From the NCBI GenBank assembly GCA_029204225.1, contig CM055099.1, positions 62,395,374-62,459,373 of the forward strand: a DNA stretch of 64,000 bases, in the 5' to 3' direction. Below, in pieces: positions 35,401 through 47,400 of this stretch. The notes beneath the pieces were generated by a model. That model had not been told where the DNA came from and made no database searches. It saw only the letters and a list, made by a program, of their open reading frames with translations. This DNA comes from Diphasiastrum complanatum (lineage: Eukaryota; Streptophyta; Lycopodiopsida; Lycopodiales; Lycopodiaceae). Position 1 is the stretch's first letter. The number at the start of each line of letters is the position of its first letter. The position numbers and the translations under genes were made by a program.

Positions 35401-38400
35401 TTTGGGCGCCCAAAATCCTGTTATCTTCTTTGATGTGTGGCGCCCTCCTGCAAAACGGAAAAGAGTCAAAAAGCAGATCTACTACTGGACCAAAATTGGG
35501 TCCAACTCAACTAAAACTGACTTAACATGGTCTAAATAATAAACCTAACCCATGGTTACACAAGTCTCGACCTTTTGGGTCAAAGTAACCCATGAGAAAC
35601 TATCATTATCATTTATTACTTCTAACAGCAATGCCTATCCACGAGAATCAACCTCTTCAAGAATGTCCAGAGTTCTCAAAACTTCATCATATCGAAACAC
35701 TCGAAACATCAGTATATTTATTTTGAAGGATGCTAGAGATCTTAGGATTGTAGATTTTCTTTTTCCAGTGTTAAGTAAGTTCTAGGTATTGCCACTTGTT
35801 CCTGATCATTGAAACATTCTCAGAAGACGGCTATTTGAGTTTATAAGGTCTTGCTCTGAAAATGGTTTGTGGAGATTATATCTTAGGTGCCTGAATATCA
35901 TAGATGACTGGGGCTGTATATGTCTCTTCTATGTGAGTGGCTCCTTGCCTTGCCATTTGGGGTGTCATGTTGGTTTGAGAGGAGAGGGTTAAGAAGGTAC
36001 ATTTTCACCTAGGAGCTGCTGTTGAATCTGTTTCATGTCTGTCACAGAGCATATATCTGAATAGAAAGTCATTTAGTTGTTGAACTTTTTGAATTTTATA
36101 TGTCCTCTCTTCTTTGGTTAGGTTTCGCTACCAATGCTTTTGTGTGATCTTATCTCTGCAGGTAAGGGTCTACTTAGAGGTTGGAGCCTCCTACTTAAAA
36201 GTAGAGGACAATGGTGAGTCAGGCATGAAGCAGAACTGTATGTTTGATTAGGAGTCAGATGTTTGAAGCTTTGACCAGATTTGATACAGCTGCTGAATTG
36301 TTATTATTCTTGAAATGTGCAGGTTCTGGTATTAGTCGCAACGACTTGGCCCTTGTGGGTGAATGGCATGGTAAAGACTCCACACATTTACGAAGTCCTT
36401 TTCTAGTTCATGAATATCTCAATTTTGATGACATGGAATCAAAATTTTGGAGGTGATTCAGAGTTTGTATCATACATGTAATTTGATGTGAGCTCTGCTA
36501 CATATCGTAACACACATATCAGTCTTAAAAGAATATCAAGGATCCATGTGACATCGAGCACAAGTTAGACTTATTCTCTAATGGAAAAGGTATGACATGG
36601 CAGTCAGTGAAAGCTTGAGACAAGATAACCAATCAATTTAGCTACACAATATTTTTAATGGTTCACAACATTTTTAATGGTTCTTCAGCAGTTCTTAAGA
36701 TGCCATTCAAAGTAGTCACATTATTCAGAGTATAATTAGGTGTACAGTTTCTTCATATATTTTCCAACAATCTTCTTTCTTCCATTGATGTCATTAATTT
36801 ATGGTTGAGCTGAACATTGCTTTAAATACTGTGGAATCTAGCATGTCTGTTTTTTGCTTTTCAATTTGGAAATATTGGAGGATTGTGAAGTTCATACATC
36901 ATTAGTTAAAGTCTTCTTTGGGGCTCTTAAATGATACCTTCAGGAAGAGTTTTTTAGATTTAACAGTTGTTTGTGTAATGTGATCATAACAGCAACTTCA
37001 AAGCTGCAACAGCTTACTGAATTGGAAGCAGGTGTCCAGACGCTTGGGTTCCGTGGAGAAGCCTTGAGCGCTCTTTCTGATGTATCTCTTGTTGAAATCA
37101 CGTCCAGAGTTAGAGGAAGTCCCAATACCTATAAGAAAATAATGAAGGTTGACTTTGTGTGCCTTTTATTTCTAGTTTTGACTGAGCTTTATGTGTAAAG
37201 ATTCAGAACGGTTTGCCACTGCACAATTGAATTCTCCCTATGGCTGCAGTATTTCGCAGAAATTTTTTCATCAGCTGTTGCAATTTTATCTTTACAATAA
37301 AATGCTTGATTTTTACACCATATTGTCAACTCCCTACCTATGATTTGTTGGACCAATATTGATGCTCAAATTTCTGAAAATTCTGGAACTGAAGCAATCT
37401 TAAAATCTTAGAAACATGTTCTCTCAAATGGTATACTCAAAATGTGTGTTAATTTTGTCGTGCAATTTCATAACACGTGGCTTCATGTTGCAGAGTTCTA
37501 AGACCATTTCGATAGGACTTGCTCGACAGCAGCAGGGGCCAGGCACAACAGGTGCGCTTTAAACACAACTCTGTTGCCATAGATGCTTGAAAACCAGTTG
37601 GCGAGAGAGGTAGATGTCACAAGTGCCGGAAAGGTTCATTATGAGAAACTCTTTTCTTCACTGCTCTACAGGTTTTAAAACCAACAGAGTAGCTTTTGGC
37701 AATGTACTTGTAGACAACATGTGCTAATTTATTTTTCAAGGACCCCACTAGATTCTGACAGGAGAGAAGCGGCTTTTCCATTAATCTTGGAGGTAAAGCC
37801 TACCCCATGTTGGTTCAAGGAGTGTATATTCTGAAAACCAGCTGCTACATGATGAAGAAGGTTTGAGATTCAATTAGCACCATCATTACTTGGAACATAA
37901 TCATACTCTGACACTGATAATAGCCAGAAACACAGTTAATGAAGCCACACTTAAAGGAAATTTTTTGACTTTCCTTGCAAAGGAAAGGGCAAGTGTTCAA
38001 AAGTTTGTGGCTGGTGAAAGGGGCTGTAAGTGTCTAAAAGTAACTTACTATATGTAAACCTTTTGATAGCTCAAGTCTTATTTGCACATGGAAATTGAAG
38101 ATGGTGTATGTGGCCATTCTTCTCAAATCCTCCTCCTACATAATCCAACATCTGGAGGCGTAGGCTTTTTCCATCCATTCTATAGAGCACACTCAACACT
38201 AGTTTTATGATCCTCGATGTTCTGGTAGTTGCTGATTGTAGATCATGTTCTCTGGTGATAGTATCTACAGATAAATGTGGAAAACTTGTGGAGTTCTGCT
38301 AGAGAATTGAGAGAGATGAAGCTTACTGATAAATGAATTAGAATGTCTGACATGAACTTATAAGATGAAAGATCACTGTTTCTTGATCATGATTCTCACC

Positions 38401-41400
38401 CAGTCTGAGCTATATGAGCCACTCTTCTTATGCTAAGCTTTTGAACACTGGATAAAAATAGAGATGAGGCTTGAGCGAACACATGATTCTAAAGACAGGA
38501 AGCTAGATGATTTTTGGGATGCAGAAAGTTGTGGTTATATATATGACGTGTATGTTGTGTTCGGATTTCGATGTATAAGCTGGAATAGCTAAGCAAAGGG
38601 AGAAAAAAAAGCCAAATTCGACTTTGATTTTAATCAAGTCTCCAGAGATTGTAAAATGAATATGCCTTTGTTGTTTTGCAGTTATTGTGCGAGATATCTT
38701 TTACACCCTACCGGTTCGAAGGAAACTTCTATTTTGCAAGTTAGTATATAGATTTATGTACTTATGTAGATAGCCTTTCATGATACCAAAGCATTATATT
38801 TCAGTGTTTGATCTTTTTCCTTTGTAAATGAGATCAAACTTAAATAAGATCATGTCGCATTTGGCCAATCATATACTGAAATTGTCTTGGTGTCTGCAGA
38901 TCTAGTAAGGTTCTGCAATCAGTAAAAGATCATATTCTACGACTAGCTCTCATACATCCAGAGATTGCTTTTAGCGTTCATGACATTGAAAGGTAATTGC
39001 ATAGACATTGGGGCTCAAAAAGTATGGAATGGATAGACTCAAATATGTGCTGTATGCCCTATATGTAAGAAAATCTTCCTATTATGACAGGAAAGAAGAA
39101 TTACTACATACAAGGAGGGCACAATCTGTGTTGGACACCATATCTGACATCTTTGGCAAGGACCTTGCTAAAGGTCTGCAGCAGATAGACTTCGCCAAGG
39201 GAAACTTTAGGCTTTCTGGTTACATATCTACCTCGTATTATCATATTCCAACCAAGGTATCATACCTTAGAATATAATTTTCCATGTAATGAGCTTGAAA
39301 TTGAGTTTGTAAAAGTTTTACTACTGAATTGACTAGCATAAAGAACTTCAGAGTTTATATAGACCAGCCAGAACCCTTCAATCTTTAAACAGTCAATGAA
39401 GAGTGATCATTTATATTGCAGGCTTTGCAGTACTTCTGTATCCTTTTTTAGCCAACATTTCCAACACAAGTGCAATATAGCAGTATATGCAACTATCAAG
39501 GTAAAGGTGTTTATGTGAATGGAAAGCTGATGGTTTTGGCATCAGGTGCTGAGAACTCGTTACTGCATACTGGTACTCTTATCGAAACACCAAGCTCATG
39601 AGACCATACTTTTTGAGTTTTCAACAAGTGTTTGTAAAAATGAGTCGTTCGCTAATCTTAATTACTGACCTGTAAAGAACTTGACTATAGACAGACATTA
39701 ATCGCCGCTTTGTCCACAAAACACGAATTGACAAGCTTTTAAGATCTTTTGACACATTACATATGGGAGAAAGAGATACAATTGTTCAGGAAAATCCCCA
39801 GTGGAGTCTTACTGCTTCAAGGGGAACCTTTTTTCCTGCCTATGTACTGAACCTGGGTTGTCGATTCTCAGAATATGATATCTCATTTGAATCGACAAAA
39901 GCGTATGTGGAATTCAAGGTGCTTTTCTAGTTGTCATAATGCAATGCAAGTTGAAAAGATTTTATGTATTACTTTGAGGTTAATCCTTTGTTAATAAGCT
40001 CAAGTATGTCTTTCAAATTCAATGTTTAGAGTTTTTTTGCAGGATTGGCCCTCTGTTCTCTCTTTTGTGGAAGAAGTTCTATGTACAATCTGGGGTGCTC
40101 CTGCAACACTTCACAGAAAAGGCACTTTCCTCTCTTTTCAAGAACAGGTTTATTATTTGCGGTGTTCCTTAAGATTATAAGGAATGTGGAAGATTGTGGG
40201 GGAATTTTTTAATAAGATTACTGTATATGCTGTGTTTAGATGTACAAGAGGATGTAGACTTGCGCCTCAGCACTCACTTACCACCGAAAAGAAAGTGCTG
40301 GCAGCACAGTGATCCAACATATCATCCAAGTGGACAGCATAATTCACCAATAAAGGATGCAGACATAGGTCGTAAGAGTGACAACAAACATAATTTAGTA
40401 CGACAGACTACAGAAGAAAAGCTAGCTTCGGAAAGAACATTTCCTTCTTATCCTCTGTCACAAGCTGGACGTGCAACACAATCCAATGAGTTGCAGCCGT
40501 ATCAGCATCAAGTACCAAGTCACTGTGGTCTTACCAGGAAGTCCTCCCAGAATGATGAATATGAGGTTTTCTTGCTGTTTTTTCAGTTCACTACTTAATA
40601 CCGAATCAATCCATTTCAATCTAAAGTAGAGAATTGGGGCTTCTTCCTCATCTACTCTTATGCCACAGAAATACTGCTTTGAAGAAAAAAAGTTCTAGTA
40701 ATCCTAACAGCTGGGTAGGTTTGGCTAAACCGCTGAAATTTTGATGTCTAAGAACTCTCAGTCATGGAACTCTTTTACCAGAATAGGTCCAGGTTTTGCT
40801 TGAAGACACTGTCAATAGAAAGCTTGGGCAAAGTTTGTATTGTACTAGATCTTACAGCTTCTAAATCATTCTACTTGCCAATTTGTATCTGTGACGGAAC
40901 ATCCGTCTAGTTCTTACCAAAAGTCCGGGTTAGAAGAGACTGCAGTGTATGCTGAGAAACAGGGTGTGTCACTCCCTTTTGATTGAAAAGAAGGGGGCAT
41001 GTAAAAATAGATAATGGCAAGCTCTAGGAAGTGTTACACTTGTGTACTTAGCCTGTTTCTGTTTGTGAAATCTTACAGGAATACATAGAGCCTTTCACGC
41101 AAGTTGATGATGGACAGATCACATATCCTTTTCGTGAGAGAGGTGGACCATATAACTGCACCTTATCGCCTGAATCGTTATCCCGAGAGAATCTCCAACA
41201 TGCTCGAATCTTAGGGCAAGTGGATAAAAAATTTATTGCAGTTTGTTGCAGAGATATTATCATTATGATTGATCAGGTTGGTTCTTGTTTTGCTATATGA
41301 TCAGAGGTAGCTCAATATGAATGAAAGGACAAAGATGTGTTTCCTTGTTCCAGGAGTTGCAACTTCCAGTTTTGTATTATGCTGAATCAATATCTTAAGT

Positions 41401-44400
41401 TTTCATATGCATCCTGGCTCAATTTTTAGGACCTATAATGCAGGTAATAAGTGATCTGTAGCTTATTGTTGTAACCTGTGCTATTTGTTTGTAGATGGCC
41501 TATTGTAGTTTCTGAAAACATTCATGTTGACCATACTCAGGAGGATCACATTGTTGCTGCAATAATAAGACTCCAAAGTTAGAATACTAGACCTTTGTAT
41601 CTGCTACTTTACAACCATAGTGGAAATTCGGTACCGAATCACATTAGAAAAGATTTGAAACGAAAAGAAAAGCGAGTTGTTAGTCCTGCCTAAGAGAACA
41701 ATGTGAACAATGTGGGCTGCATAAGAGAATATATTGTGGACAATGTGGGTTGTATATCATTTTTGTAAAGTTCATGAGGAATGCTGGCAACATAACTGGT
41801 TTGAATAAGCATGATCTGTGACAGTACATTCATAACATGCATAATCTTACTGCTGATCGTTGATCCTACAGCATGCAGCAGATGAAAGGGTTCGACTTGA
41901 GGAGTTGCGGAAAGATGTGAGCTCTTTGACGAATTGCTTGTTGAACTTGTTACTGTTTTGACACTCCGGCCTTGCTTTTACATGTCATACACTGTACTGA
42001 CAAAGTACCTTTGCAGGTTCTTTCTGCTGGAAAGAAGCAAACCATTTCTCTTTTAAATCGCTCAGAAGAGATTGTAAGTTGATATCGTTAGCATGGTTCA
42101 ATATATACAGTACAGAGATAACAAAGTTAATGTGAGATGTTTGGGGTATAGGTATAAGTTTCTTGGTATAAGGGGTTGTTTCCATTAGATGCATTAGTAC
42201 ATGCTAGGGACCTAATGTGGATTGATGCCTTTCCAGCTGATAGCCTTTGGGGAAGAACACTTACTTCAAAGCTACCGTGAACAAATAGAAGATTGGGGAT
42301 GGCGATACAAGATCATCCATGAAAAGAGTGCTGTTTCAGATAAAAAGTATGCTAAATTTTCATAGTTTTTTGATTGTTTGTAGTGTATGATTTTTCCATC
42401 AATCATCGTAAACGTATTATTCTTTAGGTCTTGGTGGGATTTTGTACCTATATATCAAGTTCTAGTGCTGATTGGTTACCTTTGACTAAACTGGTTGATC
42501 CCACCAAGTAGATAAGCTCATGTACAAGGACTTGAGTAATCAATAAGCACACAAGATATTACAAACACAATCACAAATATTGGCATCTATTGAAGTATAA
42601 AGGCAATAAATAGCATTTACAAAGCATTCTCCAGCTAAGAAAATTCAACCAACAATAATGACTGCCTGTAGCTCCGGCAGATCTCGAACTAAGATCTCCA
42701 GGAATTTGGAACTCCCCAACAACAAGCTCAAGACACCAAACTCATAATCTGAGAAATGGTAGTCCCCAGACCCTATTTATACTGAATTAGCAATGTTCTA
42801 AAAGGTTTCAACTGTGACCTCTTGTAGGGTAGCCGTTTTAGGGCTTCTACAATTCAGAATAGTGTTATCCAAAAATGAGGTGGTCCAAACTTGATAAAAT
42901 AATGCAACAAAATAGTTGTGAGTCCCAGAAATAAGTGGGCTCTCATAGAACTATAATAGAAGGACATGAATTGTATCCATAACGCCCCCTAATGAAGAAA
43001 ACATTGCCCTCAATGTGGGCTTGAAAATAAAGCTTAAACTTTGTGCCCAGAGCATTTTTTCTTTTGAAAAACCCCATAGTAATGTTCGAAAACGTGAATG
43101 TTCTGTGTGTTGTGTGCGAGGATTCAGGAAGGTCCAAAATAAAGTCCATGGAAATATTAATCTATTGGGGGAGACGTATAGGCCAATGTTGAAGGAGGCT
43201 GGGGGTCTGAGCACGGGAATTATTATCGCATGGACAAACGGTACATGATTGAACAAGAGTAGTTCAATTGGCTTTCTAATGAGGCCAATACGAATAGGTT
43301 GGCCTTCACAAAGGAGTTCTGAAACCCATAATGACCACAAACACAAGAGAATAGTGAGCATTTCAAAAAAGTTTTGGCAGAGATCTAAAGTGTTGAGAAT
43401 ACAAAGTGCTCCATAATGATATAATCTATGGTCAATGGAAGAATACACCTGATGGTGAACAACAAAGGGTGGGCGTGCAGTAGGATAGATATTGCAAAAA
43501 TCAGGACAATTAGAAGAGGCAGCCAATAACACATCAAACCAAGCAGGGACTACAGTAGTAAGGGTGCAAAGAAGGGCAGGTAGCTGTTATAACGCATTTG
43601 CACCAACATCACTCTTACTAGGTTCATAATTCAATCGGTAATTAAATCGATGAGACTTTTTTGAGTCTAAAAGTAATGTATTGACTGATGGTCAATGTAT
43701 AAACCAAAAGGCATAGGCCAAAGACAACGCCGCCACTTGGTAAGGGCATGTATGATGGCCAATAGCTCTTTTTCATGGGTAGAATAACGAGTTTCATAAG
43801 AGTGTAACCAGCGGGATTCATAGGCAATGACATGAGGGTCCTGGTGAAGAAGGGCGCCCACACTGACAATACTAATATTGATCTTGATAATAAAACGCTG
43901 TGAAAAATCTGGTATACCAAGAACAAGAGCAGTGACACGTAAATGTTTGAGATGAGAAAATGCTGTTTGGCAAGATGTGGACTAGGCAAATGTACTGCCC
44001 TTACAAAGTAGGGCATGCAGAAGATAACATGCATGAGTTGATAAACCTAAAACCATACACATGGCATGTACATCAACAGGTGTAGAGGGCCATGTGTGAT
44101 AAAATGAGCTTTGGCAGGTTTAAGGGCGTTACACAAAAGGTTCTAGAAACTAAATTTGGACAAAAACAAAGGTGCTATTGGATCTTTTAGCAAAAGATTA
44201 ATGTTGCATTGGAAGTTTAAAAACAGATTTGAAATGGCAGTACGAGAAATCAAATTGTAACTATAAACCAAGATGTTATCAAAATAAACAAGGACACATA
44301 TCCCAAGTTAATGTTCCAAAGTGCCATTCATGATGGTTTGAAAGGTAGGAGGCCAATAGGTAACTTGAAAGGTTTAAAAAAATCTATAAAGTCTAGAAAG

Positions 44401-47400
44401 TGTACGAAAAGGCGGTCTTAGTTAATCACTAAGATGTGCACAAATATGATGATAACTTAATTGTAGATTCCTTAGCTTTACTCAAATAAGTCTTCCATAT
44501 CTGGGATAGGATATCGATTATGAATGGCAAGACGATTGAGTGCATGGTAATCAATACATAAATGCTTAGTGCCATTATTTCTATTGACAAGATCTTTGGT
44601 TATGAGCGATTGCATTGCAAAAGGTCGGACACTTGATGTTGGGGTTTTGACAATCTGCGAGTAAATTTTTTGCGAGTTTTGCAAGTTTCATTTTACCCAT
44701 GGTTCACCGATTATGTAGCACATGGCGTGCCATATAGTATTAACTGCATTCTATCTCTAACTGCAAGAAGATACTCATTAAATACAAAAAATCTAATGGA
44801 TTTTAACGTGAACAAACACGTTGCTTGTGAGGACGTCAATGTGAGACAACTTTGGAAGTGACATTGGTTGTCTCCACTCTATACTACTAATAATCTTCTC
44901 AATGTCTCTTGACTGGTATCATGACAATCTCTAGCACATCTTTCTTGCTTAGATGCCATAGCATGGGCCATGGTATCATGTGAATCATTCACAACTATTC
45001 AATTTTCTCATGTAAAACAAATTGTATAGTCTATGTGATAATGCAAGTACCAAATTGTGTAGTCTAGACTCTATATGGCAATTTACGTATCAAACCATTG
45101 TCGTCATAAACAATATCCACTTTTAAGATATTAAATCGTAATTTTGTGAAATACATTACATGTTTAATAGGTTGAAAAGTTCAAATTATAAGATAGAAAA
45201 GGTATTTTAACACATTTGAGAACCAAATTTTGAGTTAAAAACATTATTTTAGAAAATTTTTTGCAATCTCCAAACATAGCATGCCGATGTGCTAAGTGAA
45301 ATAGCTAGAATTTTTATTTTACAGCCTTCAAAGATAGCACACTGGCGTGCTAAGTGAAAAAGCATTTTTTCTTTTGGCTGAATCACGACGTGCTACGTGA
45401 TTCAGCCTAGAAAAAAAAAAAATTTCTAAATCACCTAGCATGCCGGCATGCCAAGTGATTCAGCCAAAAAAAAAAATTTATTTTCTCTAGCATGCCGGCA
45501 TGCCCTATTTGGAGTCTATTTTTTTTTTTAACTTCAAAATTTTCTTGTTTTGGAACTTCATTATGGGATTTTTAACTATGTGCCAAAACCACAACTCTTA
45601 CTAATAAACAGTCATAGTGACATAAAAAAGGTAGCACACCATGTGCTATCTTTTTATTGACTCATGGCAAGAAAGAAACTCGCAAAATGCCAAGCCCTTG
45701 ATGTTGGACCTCGGCTTGTTTAGCTCAAGACATTAAATAAGGTCAATACTACGGTTGATCAAACATAAATGAGGCAAAGAAGAAGGTTTGTGGGAGAACC
45801 AGATTTCTTTTCTTTTTTCATCATGCCCCAACTATTAGCTCATGCACCGGCTACAATAGGAACTAACAGCCATCACTCCAACCTGGCATTTTACGAGCAT
45901 TTGGCCAACAATAATTGAACAAAGCAAGGCAATTCTTCAACAATCAGGATAATTACCAAGCAAGGTAATCATGTAACAAATTTGGCAACAAATCAGCCAC
46001 AATGACAACTGTGCATCGACTAGGCAAGCACATTAGTCTTTCTAACTTGTGAAGAAGACAAAATCATTCAACATTGTTCATTTTCAAATCAAGTCACGCT
46101 CATTTGTAACGTCCACACGTCCACATCTTCCCCCTTGAACTTGTTGAGATTTAATTGCTACTCAAAATCGTGACAGGCCAGTATGTCCATCATCAGGTTT
46201 GAACAACTCGCTTCATCTTGCTAATCACTTGTTACAGTGTGCAGCTTCATTTGTTGAAGACATGGCTTATTGTTTCCACCTATAACTCCATCTCACCTGT
46301 TGTATGGCTCAAGTTTTCTATTAGAAGAAAGATCCACAGTTTAAGATTGTCATTTTCTTTCAGGGAGGCAACAACTTTGGGCAGCTATCCTAAAAGAACA
46401 GAGTGGCTAACATATTGAAACAACTTTTGACTCTACAAAGACACTTATTACTGAAAGAGGTAGACATTATTGAAATCACTAACATGTGATACGCTACTCT
46501 CAAAAGATATAGAGCGAAAGTCGCCATAAGTGGAAAGATTCCTAAGACATGCTTAACACCGTCAACACATTACTATATGTTGAAGATACAGCACAAATTA
46601 GTAGGACCTCATAAATGGATGAGGGCAGAAAGCTAAATGTTATTTCAAAAATGATAATGCAAGTCCAATGTTGCTGAAATAGTATACATATAGCACATGC
46701 ATTTAATGAGTTAACCCTGTCGTGTACAGACATCTCCTACATGTAGGCTAAGGTACAAGTTGACGTGCATGATATTATGCAAGAGACAAGAAGTATTTGC
46801 CCAACTTAGCAAACATCCTTTATGCACTGTAAAGACTCTCAATGTTCTATGTCGTAAATGTCTATTTTTGAAGCTCAGATGAAATCAGTCTTCCCTGCAG
46901 CAACGAAATTATGTTACTCTTTTTGTTGCTGTCATCATTTTTCCAGCCTTATTTTTACTGTAATATGATCATGCAGGAAAACTTTGAAGACTTTGGAAAG
47001 CTACAAAATTCTGCTGAGTGCAGTAAGAACCATTCCTTTAACCTGATTGTAGTTCAGTATGTGTTTGACGTACCAATTAATAAAGAAAACTAGTATTGTA
47101 TTTGAGGTTCAATTGACATAAATTCTGTAAAATATCTAGATTTCTGCAAATTTTAAGATGTCTTTGATGTCCTTGCACTTCTCTGACATGGTATCTGTAG
47201 TCCAGACACTCTTGTGTTCTTGGTAATGCCACATACATGCATCAAACCATGTATAGTAGTTTTTACCCGGCCCTTATGGCCATAGGTCTCTAAGATCTTT
47301 TTGTCACATTTTGAGCAAACCACAGCTATTCACAATGCGTTCCTCAGTCCTTTTCAAGGAGAACTTCTAGGTAGGTCTCCCTTTTGCATTTTCACGCTGT

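Larger units (their letters stand above)
32943..35627 (-). mobile_element. Non-autonomous copia-type LTR element, minus orientation
   Basis: Bounded by the 5-bp duplication GCAAT (32938-32942 and 35628-35632). The left LTR (32943-33403) has ends TGTAGG...TTCTAACA. The minus strand next to it reads TTTAAGGAGGG|TGTTAGAAG, a copia-like polypurine tract and LTR start. The right LTR is reduced to 35480-35627, matching the last ~148 bp of the left one, and no primer site is left. The interior has one ORF with a gag-like start and no pol. GGCGCC(C/T)TCCTGCAA recurs three times at 35235-35460. Confidence 0.85.

Noticed and set aside
42951-43532. 193-codon minus ORF taken as an intact gene
   Set aside because: The recognisable integrase pieces ([22 protein letters not shown]) fall in different frames, so this is a decayed gypsy gene.
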